Positions 7,470-16,425 of a DNA stretch of 64,000 nucleotides are shown here, in pieces. The DNA lies in assembly GCF_028288225.1 (NCBI RefSeq), contig NZ_JAQBOC010000072.1, positions 1 through 64,000 of the forward strand. Reading direction: 5' to 3'. Position 1 is the first letter of the stretch. Each line of letters starts with the position of its first letter. The notes beneath the pieces were generated by a model, which saw nothing but the letters and a program-made list of their open reading frames with translations, was not told where the DNA came from and ran no database searches. This DNA comes from Mucilaginibacter sp. GTDB taxonomy: Bacteria > Bacteroidota > Bacteroidia > Sphingobacteriales > Sphingobacteriaceae. The translations under genes and the position numbers were made by a program.

Positions 7470-8387
7470 TTACTGTGCCGACAATGCTGCCGCGCCGCTC
7501 ACAATTTCGGTAAGCTCGGTAGTAATTGCTGCCTGCCGTGCCTGGTTGTAGGCTAGCTTCAGTGCCTTCAACAGGTCACCCGCATTTTCAGTAGCCTTAT
7601 CCATTGCCGTCATACGTGCACCATGCTCAGATGCATTTGAATCAAGCACTGCTTTGTATAACTGGGTTTTTATGTTTTTTGGGATCAGCTGTTCAACAAT
7701 TGCTTCCTGTGAGGGTTCGAGGATGTAATCAACCTGGGTTTGGCTGGCAGCCTTATCAGGAGTTTTAGTATCCTTTTTAGCCTCTTCCTTTCTCTCGGTT
7801 TTTGGAACAGGCAACAGCTGTTCAACCGTTAATATCTGCATTGCAGCATTTTTAAATTGATTGTATACCAGGTCAACACGGTCATACTCGCCTTTCAAAA
7901 AACCATCCATAATACTTTGGGTAATTACCGATGTATTTTCAAAATTCAGGTCAAGGTACAGGTCATTGTTGTTACCAATAACGTTGTATTTGCGCCTCTG
8001 ATAAAACTCCTGACTTTTTTTACCTATAGCCACAATTGATACATTGCCTGCTCTTAACTGCTCGCTGTATTTTTCGGCTATAACGTTGTTGGCAGTTTTT
8101 ATAACGTTAGCGTTAAAAGCCCCGGCCAAACCACGGTTTGATGAAACCACAACTACCAATACCTTATTTGGCTCGCGCTGTTGTAAAAATGGCGATGATC
8201 CATCTTCTAAACTTGCAGACAAGTTTGCCAGCAGCTCTTTCAGCTTATTGGCATAAGGGCGTAATTGTACAATAGCGTTGGTAGCCCGTTTCAACTTAGC
8301 CGCCGAAACCATTTTCATAGCCTTGGTGATCTGCTGTGTTGAGCTTACGGACTTTATCCTGTTTCTTACTTCTTTTAAATTAGCCAT
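7470..8387 (-). CDS. atpG: F1F0 ATP synthase subunit gamma
   Basis: 305 residues. The N-terminal coiled coil MANLKEVRNRIKSV with STQQITKAMKMVSAAKL and the C-terminal helix ending in TTELTEIVSGAAALS are hallmarks of gamma, the rotor shaft of F1. An insertion rich in Lys and Glu (about 203-222) replaces a shorter loop, as is common in Bacteroidota. It is the last gene of the operon and is followed by a terminator. A dispersed repeat lies between it and atpA. Confidence 0.97.
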   Translation of the reverse strand: MANLKEVRNRIKSVSSTQQITKAMKMVSAAKLKRATNAIVQLRPYANKLKELLANLSASLEDGSSPFLQQREPNKVLVVVVSSNRGLAGAFNANVIKTANNVIAEKYSEQLRAGNVSIVAIGKKSQEFYQRRKYNVIGNNNDLYLDLNFENTSVITQSIMDGFLKGEYDRVDLVYNQFKNAAMQILTVEQLLPVPKTERKEEAKKDTKTPDKAASQTQVDYILEPSQEAIVEQLIPKNIKTQLYKAVLDSNASEHGARMTAMDKATENAGDLLKALKLAYNQARQAAITTELTEIVSGAAALSAQ

Positions 8388-8395
8388 GCTTTGTT

Positions 8396-8463
8396 GAGTC
8401 TTTAGTCCCGAGTCTTTAGTCTAAAGTCTATTGACTCAGGACTAAAGACTTCAGACTTTGAAC
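8396..8463. repeat. Dispersed inverted repeat, GGACTAAAGACT family, inside the atp operon
   Basis: GAGTCTTTAGTCCCGAGTC and TCTTTAGTCTAAAGTC pair with GACTCAGGACTAAAGACTTC. Related words occur at 62667-62830. It is transcribed between atpA and atpG and so would form an mRNA hairpin. Confidence 0.7.
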
Positions 8464-8466
8464 TAA

Positions 8467-10041
8467 TTAATATTTTCCTGTCAGCTCTTTAGCAACTGTT
8501 TCCAGTACGCCGGTTATTGTATCATCAAACTTACCTGCTTTAAGGGCAGCTAATATTTCAGGATGACGCACTTCAAGCTGACTTGTAAATTCGCTTTCAA
8601 ACTCACGGATCTTGTTTACAGGTACGTTACGCATCAGGTTTTTTGTACCTAAGTAAATAACCGCAACTTGTTTTTCAACTGTTACCGGTGAGTACTGGCC
8701 TTGTTTCAGGATCTCAACGTTACGGGCACCTTTATCAAGTACGTTTTTTGTTGATGCGTCCAAATCTGACCCGAATTTTGAGAAAGCCTCAAGCTCGCGG
8801 TATTGAGCCTGGTCAAGTTTTAATGTACCGGCAACTTTCTTCATTGATTTGATCTGCGCGTTACCACCCACACGTGATACAGAGATACCTACGTTAATAG
8901 CCGGACGAACACCTGCGTTAAACAAGTTTGATTCAAGGAAGATCTGACCATCGGTAATTGAAATTACGTTGGTTGGGATATAAGCTGATACGTCACCTGC
9001 CTGTGTTTCAATAATAGGCAACGCAGTTAATGAACCGCCACCTTTTACAAGGCCACGGATAGACTCAGGCAAATCATTCATCGCCTGGGCAATTGAATCA
9101 TTCTGGTTGATCTTGGCGGCACGCTCTAATAAACGGCTGTGCAGGTAAAACACGTCACCCGGATAAGCCTCGCGGCCCGGCGGACGACGCAATAATAAGG
9201 ATACTTCACGATAAGCAACCGCTTGCTTTGACAAATCATCATAAATGATCAATGCAGGGCGACCTGTATCGCGGAAGTACTCGCCAATGGCAGCGCCTGC
9301 AAACGGAGCAAAGAATTGCATAGTAGCAGAGTCTGACGCACTGGCTGCAACAATGATAGAATATGGCATAGCGCCTTTTTCTTCAAGTGTTCGTACAATG
9401 TTTGCCACTGTTGAAGCTTTTTGGCCGCAGGCAACATAAATACATATTACCGGTTTGCCGGCATCATAAAATTCTTTCTGGTTGATGATGGTATCGATAC
9501 AAACAGCAGTTTTACCTGTCTGACGGTCACCAATCACAAGCTCACGTTGTCCGCGGCCGATAGGGATCATTGCATCAATAGCTTTAATACCTGTTTGCAA
9601 TGGCTCGGTAACCGGCTGGCGATAGATAACACCCGGCGCTTTACGCTCCAAAGGCATTTCATAAGTTTCGCCAACGATAGGGCCTTTACCATCAATAGGG
9701 TTTCCCAATGTATCAACAACACGGCCAAGCATGCCTTCGCCAACGTTGATAGAAGCAATCCTGTTAGTACGTTTAACGGTATCACCTTCTTTAATATCAT
9801 CGGATTTACCTAACAATACCACACCCACGTTATCTTCTTCAAGGTTAAGTACGATACCCTGTAAACCGGTACCAAACTCAACCAGCTCACCCGATTGTAC
9901 TTTTGTTAATCCATAAACGCGTGCAATACCGTCACCCACCTGGAGTACGGTACCCACTTCTTCTAATTCAGATTCTGACTTGAAGCCTGCCAATTGCTGA
10001 CGCAAAATTGCTGATACTTCGTCTGGTCTTACCTCTACCAT
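8467..10041 (-). CDS. atpA: F1F0 ATP synthase subunit alpha
   Basis: 524 residues, full length. The Walker A motif is GDRQTGKT (residues 171-178), preceded by the MIPIGRGQRE block. The alpha-type non-catalytic nucleotide site and the conserved SVSRVGGNAQ segment are present. It forms the F1 hexamer with beta, whose gene (atpD) is not in this cluster. The atpH stop lies 27 bases upstream. Confidence 0.98.
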   Translation of the reverse strand: MVEVRPDEVSAILRQQLAGFKSESELEEVGTVLQVGDGIARVYGLTKVQSGELVEFGTGLQGIVLNLEEDNVGVVLLGKSDDIKEGDTVKRTNRIASINVGEGMLGRVVDTLGNPIDGKGPIVGETYEMPLERKAPGVIYRQPVTEPLQTGIKAIDAMIPIGRGQRELVIGDRQTGKTAVCIDTIINQKEFYDAGKPVICIYVACGQKASTVANIVRTLEEKGAMPYSIIVAASASDSATMQFFAPFAGAAIGEYFRDTGRPALIIYDDLSKQAVAYREVSLLLRRPPGREAYPGDVFYLHSRLLERAAKINQNDSIAQAMNDLPESIRGLVKGGGSLTALPIIETQAGDVSAYIPTNVISITDGQIFLESNLFNAGVRPAINVGISVSRVGGNAQIKSMKKVAGTLKLDQAQYRELEAFSKFGSDLDASTKNVLDKGARNVEILKQGQYSPVTVEKQVAVIYLGTKNLMRNVPVNKIREFESEFTSQLEVRHPEILAALKAGKFDDTITGVLETVAKELTGKY

Positions 10042-10068
10042 TTTTTATTTATTTTAGAGTTTTAGTTT

Positions 10069-10626
10069 TTAATTTTTAACTGGAACTACCCTGTGGGCAA
10101 ATTCTTTTTTCAATTTATGTAAATCGCTTGCAATGCTGGTATCAATCTGCCTGTCGCCAACGGTTAAAACAAATCCGCCTATTAATGACGGATCAACCTT
10201 AGCTTCCAGTTTTACAGTACCACCTGTTGCAGCCTGGATATCAGCTATCATTTTTTGTTTGTTAGCATCAGACAAGGCCGTTGCCGATACTACTGAAGCA
10301 TGAGTGATATTCTTTTTAATATCATACAGGTTAACAAACTCACTGGCGGTGGCATATAAAACCTCGCCCCGGCCTTTGTTCACCATCAGCTTAAAAAAAG
10401 CAAGGCTTGCCTTATTCACCTTTGCAGCAAAAATCTCTTCGAGTATTTTTACCTTTTTTGAGTGAGATACTATAGGGTTAGCCAAAACCGCTTTTAATTC
10501 AGGGTTTGCCTTTAAAGTGTGCAGGAAAAGCTCCATATCGCCTTTAATTGGCTCAACCAAATTTTGCTCTTCTGCAAGATCGATGATTGATTTTGCGTAC
10601 CTGGCTGCTACTGTTAATTCTGACAT
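10069..10626 (-). CDS. atpH: F1F0 ATP synthase subunit delta (OSCP)
   Basis: 185 residues. The N-terminal helical bundle begins with TVAARYAKSIIDLAEEQN, and the C-terminal motif GGFVLTVGDRQIDTSI with DLHKLKKEF is diagnostic of delta/OSCP, which joins the peripheral stalk to the top of F1. It lies between atpF and atpA in the usual order. Confidence 0.96.
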   Translation of the reverse strand: MSELTVAARYAKSIIDLAEEQNLVEPIKGDMELFLHTLKANPELKAVLANPIVSHSKKVKILEEIFAAKVNKASLAFFKLMVNKGRGEVLYATASEFVNLYDIKKNITHASVVSATALSDANKQKMIADIQAATGGTVKLEAKVDPSLIGGFVLTVGDRQIDTSIASDLHKLKKEFAHRVVPVKN

Positions 10627-10632
10627 ATTTTT

Positions 10633-10745
10633 ATTTCGGATTTCGGAAGTTCGATTTCGGAATTGATTTACTTAAGATTTCTTATTGGATAAGATGCTAA
10701 ATTTCATTTTCTTAAATCCGAAATTGAACATCCGAAATCCGATAT
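10633..10745. repeat. Dispersed inverted repeat, ATTTCGGAAGTTCG family, inside the atp operon
   Basis: The left arm TTTCGGATTTCGGAAGTTCG with ATTTCGGAATT (10634-10664) is complementary to AAATCCGAAATTG with AACATCCGAAATCCGATAT (10714-10745). It ends at the atpF stop codon, so it is copied into the operon mRNA. Confidence 0.75.
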
Positions 10746-11239
10746 TAACTTAATTTCACTTCCTTTAAAAGATCCTTAACCAGTTCGTCTTGTTTTTTCT
10801 GATCTTCAAATTGCTTGCGCAATACTTTCTCGGCAATTTCCAATGAAAGTGATGCTACCTGGTTTTTAACGTCAGCCATAGCAATTGCTTTCTGGTTATT
10901 GATCTCGATGCGGGCAAGGTCAATCTGGCGGGAGCCTTCTTTGTGTGCAGCCTCTTTAGCATCGCTGATGATCTGGTTTTTTACTTTAGTAGCCTCTGAT
11001 AAAATAGCATCGCGTTCTGCACGTGCTTGTTTAAGCAAAGCTTCGTTTTCGCTGGTTAAACGTGCCATTTCTTCTTTAACTGCTTCAGCTCTTGACAAAG
11101 CAGTTTCAATAGATTGCTCACGCTCGTTTACAGCGGCTAAGATGGGTTTCCAGGCAAATTTACCCAGTAAGAACAACAGGATCAGGAATGATAGTGTTGT
11201 CCAGAAAATTAAACCTACTTCAGGTGTAACTAATTCCAT
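10745..11239 (-). CDS. atpF: F1F0 ATP synthase subunit b
   Basis: 164 residues: one N-terminal membrane helix (about 8-28, starting PEVGLIFWTTLSFLILLFLLG) followed by a long charged coiled coil, the b-subunit layout. It forms the peripheral stalk as a dimer. It is preceded by atpE with a strong hairpin in the 101-base spacer. Confidence 0.96.
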   Translation of the reverse strand: MELVTPEVGLIFWTTLSFLILLFLLGKFAWKPILAAVNEREQSIETALSRAEAVKEEMARLTSENEALLKQARAERDAILSEATKVKNQIISDAKEAAHKEGSRQIDLARIEINNQKAIAMADVKNQVASLSLEIAEKVLRKQFEDQKKQDELVKDLLKEVKLS

Positions 11240-11284
11240 TATATTTTATTTATTACTGTATGATACTTTTTAATGAATCTTAAC

Positions 11285-11314
11285 ACATTCCCGGAACCAA
11301 CCGTTCCGGGATGT
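11285..11314. promoter_or_regulatory. Intercistronic hairpin between atpE and atpF
   Basis: An 8-bp perfect GC-rich stem, CCCGGAAC/GTTCCGGG (11290-11297 and 11303-11310), has a 5-nt loop, extended by ACAT/ATGT across a one-base bulge. In the transcribed (minus) direction no T run follows, so it looks like a processing or 3'-stabilising structure rather than a full terminator. Confidence 0.65.
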
Positions 11315-11340
11315 TTTGTTTCTCTGTTGCCTAATAATAA

Positions 11341-11541
11341 TTAGAGCAAAGCCACTACCACGGCAAACAATGCAACACCTTCTACAAGGGCCGCAGCGAT
11401 GATCATGTTAGTTTGAATTTTAGAAATAGCTTCAGGCTGGCGTGCAATAGCTTCTACAGCTTTTCCACCAATCTGTCCGATGCCGATACCAGCACCAATA
11501 GCAGCTAAACCTGCACCGATAGGACCATATCCTCCTGTCAT
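11341..11541 (-). CDS. atpE: F1F0 ATP synthase subunit c
   Basis: 66 residues: a two-helix hairpin with a glycine-rich first helix (residues 8-26), polar loop RQPE (34-37) and the ion-binding carboxylate E54 in the second helix. Short c subunits like this are normal in Bacteroidota. No extra polar Na+-site residues stand out (first helix GAGIGIGQIGG has one Gln at 23), so ion preference is left open. It is the most abundantly needed product of the operon. Confidence 0.96.
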   Translation of the reverse strand: MTGGYGPIGAGLAAIGAGIGIGQIGGKAVEAIARQPEAISKIQTNMIIAAALVEGVALFAVVVALL

Positions 11542-11580
11542 TGTTTAAAAATTTAAAGTGTATATATAGAATAATTAATT

Positions 11581-12657
11581 TTAAATCACCTCATGATCAT
11601 GATGCTCCTGTATAGCCATCCCTATAAACAGGGAAGTAAGCATCGTAAAAATATAAGCCTGTAAAAACGCTACCAGTACTTCTATCGTATCAATAAATAC
11701 CACAAACACAACCGATACCGGTGAGATCCACAAGCTGTTAAATATAAATATTAACGAAACAAGACTCAACACAACAATGTGGCCGGCTGTTATGTTAGCA
11801 AACAAACGGATCATTAATGCAATAGGCTTTGAAAATATAGAAACAATTTCTACCGGGATCATGATAGGGAATAACCACCATGGGTTAGGTACAAATATGT
11901 GTTTCCAGTAATGTTTATTGGCTTTCAGGTTAACAACCAAAAGTATAATAACTGCTAATACAAGGGTAACTGCAATATTACCGGTAAGGTTGTAACCACC
12001 CGGGAAGAAAGGGATCATCCCGAAAATATTATTGATCAATATAAAAAAGAATATGGTAAGCAATAAAGGCATATATGCTTTATACTTAACACCAATATTT
12101 GGCAGGGCAACATCATCCCTTATAAACAAGATCAAAGGCTCCATCCATGATTGTAAACCTTTAGGCGCTTTGCCAGCACGTTTTTTATAAGTTCCTGAAA
12201 CGCTGAAGAATACAAGCAAAAGAATAATACCTGTCATCCACATACTGGCAACGTTTTGGGTGATGGAGAAATCCCAAACCTTTTTGTTATTAACAGCATC
12301 AATTTGCTTATCGGCAGCAGCAACTTTTATTTTATTATTTACCAGCATATAATTATAATACTTGCCGGTATAAACTGCACCCTGTGGCTGCAGGTGTGCC
12401 GATGAAAACATTTCTAACCCTTTATCGGTATAAAGTATTACCGGTAGCGGGATATATGACTTTCCGAACATATGCCACTCATGCTTGTCAGCAATATGTT
12501 CCATTATAGTTTCTTTCGGGTCAAACTTCTTTCCAGCACCCTCTTCCTTATTTTCCTGCGCCAGCGCTTTGGTTGGAAATCCCCCTAACGCTAAAAAAAA
12601 CGCACAAATTAATGATATGTTAAAAATTTTTGATTTCAAAATCGAGCCGTTTATCAT
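11581..12657 (-). CDS. atpB: F1F0 ATP synthase subunit a, with N-terminal periplasmic extension
   Basis: 358 residues, about 100 longer than E. coli subunit a. The extra part is N-terminal: a signal-like helix (about 12-32, ending KALAQ) and a periplasmic stretch to ~130, a form common in Bacteroidota. The proton-channel helix carries the essential Arg in ALMIRLFANITAGH. The ATG at 12657 is 14 bases from the preceding stop. Subunit a forms the two half channels next to the c ring. Confidence 0.96.
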   Translation of the reverse strand: MINGSILKSKIFNISLICAFFLALGGFPTKALAQENKEEGAGKKFDPKETIMEHIADKHEWHMFGKSYIPLPVILYTDKGLEMFSSAHLQPQGAVYTGKYYNYMLVNNKIKVAAADKQIDAVNNKKVWDFSITQNVASMWMTGIILLLVFFSVSGTYKKRAGKAPKGLQSWMEPLILFIRDDVALPNIGVKYKAYMPLLLTIFFFILINNIFGMIPFFPGGYNLTGNIAVTLVLAVIILLVVNLKANKHYWKHIFVPNPWWLFPIMIPVEIVSIFSKPIALMIRLFANITAGHIVVLSLVSLIFIFNSLWISPVSVVFVVFIDTIEVLVAFLQAYIFTMLTSLFIGMAIQEHHDHEVI

Positions 12658-12671
12658 CTAAATGAAGTTTT

Positions 12672-13058
12672 CTACCTTAAAATTTTGTGCCGCAAGGTAC
12701 GTAACAAAATATAAACTTCAAAGGCTGTATTTAAGAAATATACGTAAAAAAAATCGCCTATAAAAACATACTTATTTACCTTGTTTTTTACCAGGAAAAC
12801 CAACACAAAAATGAGGCATGACAGGATCTTGAAAACTGTTGCACCCATAAATGCCTCTGAGAACATATTAGGGTACATTTGGCGTACAACCAATATGCTT
12901 GTTACCACCAAAAGCGTTAGCCCTGCTAAGAAAGAGAAGATAAGCCAGAAGTCGGGCATTATCAATTCAGCGTGTCCATAGTTCTTTAAATAATATGGCG
13001 GTATGGCAATAATAAAGGTAAACCATAAAAAAAATAATAATGCCTGGTAAATTTTCAT
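12672..13058 (-). CDS. Four-helix membrane protein of the atp operon
   Basis: 128 residues with four predicted membrane helices (about 6-22, 36-57, 70-90, 100-118). I recognise no named family. Position between an AtpZ-like gene and atpB is where other bacteria place the assembly factor AtpI, and the size and topology resemble AtpI, so a role in c-ring assembly or Mg2+ handling is an inference from context only. Confidence 0.7.
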   Translation of the reverse strand: MKIYQALLFFLWFTFIIAIPPYYLKNYGHAELIMPDFWLIFSFLAGLTLLVVTSILVVRQMYPNMFSEAFMGATVFKILSCLIFVLVFLVKNKVNKYVFIGDFFYVYFLNTAFEVYILLRTLRHKILR

Positions 13059-13085
13059 AAGGACTGGGTTTGTAATTGTTTTTGA

Positions 13086-13316
13086 TCAATCTTTTATCGA
13101 CTTTATAACAACGTACAAAGATATAAAAACCCCGGTAAGTGATAGTACTGCAGTTACCCACTTTACGCTATGATTTGCTGACTGGTCTATCTTATAACCT
13201 GCAAATGAGAACAGGCCAATTATCACGATCATCTGGAATGCTATCCCCATAAATTTACTATAGTTATTTCCGGGGTTACCGTTGTCGTTGCTTTCTTTTT
13301 GTTCATCTTTGGCCAT
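13086..13316 (-). CDS. AtpZ/AtpI-like small membrane protein, first gene of the atp operon
   Basis: 76 residues: a hydrophilic, Asn-rich N-terminus and two membrane helices (about 22-42 and 51-70) with GIAFQMIVIIGLFSFAGYKID, the AtpZ/AtpI pattern (putative F1F0 ATPase subunit). I choose ATG at 13316 rather than the in-frame TTG at 13322, because that TTG is part of the promoter box TAAATTTG. It heads the eight-gene ATPase operon. Confidence 0.8.
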   Translation of the reverse strand: MAKDEQKESNDNGNPGNNYSKFMGIAFQMIVIIGLFSFAGYKIDQSANHSVKWVTAVLSLTGVFISLYVVIKSIKD

Positions 13317-13319
13317 ATG

Positions 13320-13327
13320 CAAATTTA
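13320..13327 (-). promoter_or_regulatory. -7 box of the atp operon, three bases before the start
   Basis: TAAATTTG on the minus strand ends 3 nt before the ATG at 13316, predicting a leaderless operon mRNA. No TTTG is found 19 nt upstream. Confidence 0.5.
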
Positions 13328-13384
13328 TTAATCCTATTGCATAATTGTTATTAAATTAGCGAGGCTTTTACAACCACCTTTACA

Positions 13385-16300
13385 TTGGATCGAATTTCTA
13401 AATTTCAAGTATTAAAACAAATCAGGTTCCTGCTTTTTGCGTTGGCAATTATCACAGCAGGGTGTTCACTTGAAAAAAAGAGCGGATTTAACCGCACAAT
13501 GCAAAACCTAACCGCCCATTACAACATTCTTTTTAATGCTAAAGAGATCTTAAGGCAAAAGCAGGTGAGCTATGCATCATCATTTGTTGACAATTATAAC
13601 GAGATCCTGAGTGTTTATCCTGATACCATTGCCCAATCAGGAATACCGGATAAGGATCTGGAAGAAGCAATAGTTAAAGGAAACAAAATAATAAACATTA
13701 AAGAACAGAGTAGTTACCTGGGCGACGCCTACCTGGTTTTAGGAAAGGCTAATTACCTTGAGGGGAACTATTTTAATGCAACCGAGTTTTTAAACTACGT
13801 TATCAAATCGTTCCCAAAACGTTTGGACCTGGTACAGGATGCCCTGGTTTGGAAAACCCGGTCGCTAATGTATCTGCATGATCTGCCACAAGCTAAAATA
13901 GCTATAGACAGCGCAATACAAAATATCGACCCCAAAAAAAATAAGCGTCTTATTGCTGACGTTTATGCTACTAAATTGCAATACGACATTAATGTGCAGG
14001 AGTATGTTGATGGCGAAGAAATGGCCAAACAGGCTATAAGTTATTGCAGGGATAAAATGCAGCGCCTTCGCTGGACGTTTATTTTAAGCCAGCTACAGGA
14101 ACTCAATCAAAAACCGGCCGGAGCTATTAAAAACTATAATAAAATAGCAAGCAGCAATGTATCATTCGAGATGGCTTTTAACGCCAGTTTAAACCGGATA
14201 AGAATTGATGATGCCCGCGATGGAATTAAAACAAACCGCACCGGACGTTTACTTGCCCTTTTAAAAGAGCCTAATAACAAAGATTTTAAGGACCAGATCT
14301 ATTTCCAGGTGGCCGAGCTGCAAATGATTGATAAAAATGTTGACGGCGCCATTAAAAACTATAAACTATCAGTTAGTAACAGTGTTAAGAACCAGAATCA
14401 GAAAGGCCTCTCCTACCTGCGACTTGCTACCATCTACTTTAAAAACAAGGCAGATTACCTGAGCTCAAAAAAATATTATGACAGTACATTAACCAGCCTG
14501 CCTGTTAATTACCCGGGATACCAATCGATACAAAAGACGAATGCCAACCTGCAGTTACTGGCAGATGGCTACCAAACTATTGCCCGCGAAGATACTTTAC
14601 AGGCATTGGCTAAAATGGACGAGAAAACACGGAGTGCGGTGATTGATAAAATGGTTAGCGATAATACGCTGCAACAACAGGCAGATCTGAATGCTGCGAG
14701 TGCGGCAGCGGCTACTACAGGGGTTACTGAAACATCTGGGCCCCGCTCGGGCCAGGCCAATGCATCTAATTCCTTCTATTTCTATAATTCAAATGCCGTT
14801 AGTAGAGGTTATAGTGATTTTAAACGAAAATGGGGCGACCGCAAGCTGGAGGATAACTGGCGCCGCAGCAGCCGCTCAAACAGTGATGTAACAGCCAACT
14901 CGGTAAATACCAGCAATATAGATCCTGATGCACCTGTGGGAGGGCAGCCTGGGGCTAAACCTAAAACAGCAACCGCAGGAGGTTATCGTGCTGAGCTTAC
15001 AAAAAGCTTACCGCTTACGCCCGAACTGCTTGCGCAATCAAATTTAAAGATCTATCATGCCTATATAGATATTGCTAATTTTTACCGCGATATTTTGGGA
15101 GATAAAAAGGAAGCCATTGCTGTTTATGAAAACATTCTTCGCCGTTTTCCTAATGATGCTAATAAAGCATCCATATATTATAATTTATACCGGCTGTACA
15201 GCGATGTGGATAAACCAAAATCTGATCAGTATAAAAACATACTTTTAAAGGAATATGCCGATACCCCGTTTGCCAAAATAATTTCAGATCCGGATTTTGC
15301 TAAAAAGATGGAAGATGAAAATACAGAATTCACGCAGGCCTATAACCGGGTGTTTGACCTGTATTCACAAAAAAAGTATACAGCTGTTATTACCGGTGTG
15401 CCACAATTGTTTAAACAATACCCCGGCAATAAACTATCGGCTCAGCTATATTACCTTAAAACCATAGCCGAGGGACATAATGAAACCATAACCCCTTTTG
15501 TCGACAGCTTAAAGCAAATTGCGCAAAAGTTTCCGGATGACAGGTTAGTTACCCCTTTAATTAACCAGCAGTTGGCTTATATAAATACTAACCTTGCCGA
15601 ATTGCAGGCAAGGCCGGTGGTACTTACGGATGATAACCCGCAGGACATACCGTTTACCCTTGATCCGGCTTTGCAGAAAGAAACCGCTTATCGCCCTAAA
15701 GTAGATCCGAATGCGATTAACCAGCCACAGGTTAGGATTGAAAGACAGCAACAGATAGCGGCTGAACAACCGCGCCAGGCTCCGCCAAAAATAACACCAA
15801 CTATATTGCCTCCGGTTAAACAACCCATAGTGGTGAAAAAAGACGTTCCGCAAATTACCCCGCCGATTGAGCAGCCTGTTAAACAACCTGAGGTGATAGC
15901 GCAGCAGCCTGCGCCGGTTACCCCGGCAGCTAAGCCACCGGTTCGGGATACTGTAGCACCGCCGGTTAAACATGATACCATTACACAATCGGTGCAGAAA
16001 AATATTGTAATAACACCTGCTATAGAACAACGGGAAATTAAACCGGATGTGATCACTTCTGTTTTTACAATGCATGATAGTACAAACTATTACTTTGCAG
16101 TAAATGTTAAAAGCGGCACAACTAATTTGGCTTCATCGCGTTTTGGTTTTGGACAATTTATAAGGGCCAATTATCCCGGCAAGGGACTTAAACATCAGCT
16201 TATGGCTGTAGGGGCCGATAACCAGGTAATTTATATAGGCCGCTTTTTGAAACTTGCAGATGTAAAAAAATATGCCCGCGAAGTTATCCCGCTGTTGCCT

Positions 16301-16423
16301 GATATTATGAAAGTGCCAAAGGATAAATACAGCTTTTTTATTATATCACAGGAAAATCTGAATAAATTAGCCGACGCAAAATTATTGGATAGTTATTTAG
16401 ACTATTATCAGAAAAACTTCTAA
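13385..16423 (+). CDS. sprE: Type IX secretion lipoprotein PorW/SprE (TPR protein)
   Basis: 1012 residues. A TTG start is followed by a lipoprotein signal with lipobox TAGC (about residue 27), then the segment RTMQNLTAHYNILFNAKEIL that typifies SprE/PorW, the large TPR lipoprotein needed for type IX secretion and gliding. TPR-like helix pairs fill residues 90-740; a low-complexity linker (about 440-540) and a Pro/Gln-rich stretch (about 780-880) precede a compact C-terminal domain. In Flavobacterium SprE is needed for secretion of SprB and RemA. It lies 7 kb from gldKLMN and reads away from the atp operon. Confidence 0.85.
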   Translation: MDRISKFQVLKQIRFLLFALAIITAGCSLEKKSGFNRTMQNLTAHYNILFNAKEILRQKQVSYASSFVDNYNEILSVYPDTIAQSGIPDKDLEEAIVKGNKIINIKEQSSYLGDAYLVLGKANYLEGNYFNATEFLNYVIKSFPKRLDLVQDALVWKTRSLMYLHDLPQAKIAIDSAIQNIDPKKNKRLIADVYATKLQYDINVQEYVDGEEMAKQAISYCRDKMQRLRWTFILSQLQELNQKPAGAIKNYNKIASSNVSFEMAFNASLNRIRIDDARDGIKTNRTGRLLALLKEPNNKDFKDQIYFQVAELQMIDKNVDGAIKNYKLSVSNSVKNQNQKGLSYLRLATIYFKNKADYLSSKKYYDSTLTSLPVNYPGYQSIQKTNANLQLLADGYQTIAREDTLQALAKMDEKTRSAVIDKMVSDNTLQQQADLNAASAAAATTGVTETSGPRSGQANASNSFYFYNSNAVSRGYSDFKRKWGDRKLEDNWRRSSRSNSDVTANSVNTSNIDPDAPVGGQPGAKPKTATAGGYRAELTKSLPLTPELLAQSNLKIYHAYIDIANFYRDILGDKKEAIAVYENILRRFPNDANKASIYYNLYRLYSDVDKPKSDQYKNILLKEYADTPFAKIISDPDFAKKMEDENTEFTQAYNRVFDLYSQKKYTAVITGVPQLFKQYPGNKLSAQLYYLKTIAEGHNETITPFVDSLKQIAQKFPDDRLVTPLINQQLAYINTNLAELQARPVVLTDDNPQDIPFTLDPALQKETAYRPKVDPNAINQPQVRIERQQQIAAEQPRQAPPKITPTILPPVKQPIVVKKDVPQITPPIEQPVKQPEVIAQQPAPVTPAAKPPVRDTVAPPVKHDTITQSVQKNIVITPAIEQREIKPDVITSVFTMHDSTNYYFAVNVKSGTTNLASSRFGFGQFIRANYPGKGLKHQLMAVGADNQVIYIGRFLKLADVKKYAREVIPLLPDIMKVPKDKYSFFIISQENLNKLADAKLLDSYLDYYQKNF

Positions 16424-16425
16424 CC

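Noticed and set aside
15557..16075. A 172-codon minus-strand frame opposite sprE
   Set aside because: Antisense to the Pro/Gln-rich part of SprE; biased codon content of the real gene keeps the reverse frame open. The Arg/Leu/Tyr-rich product looks artificial.
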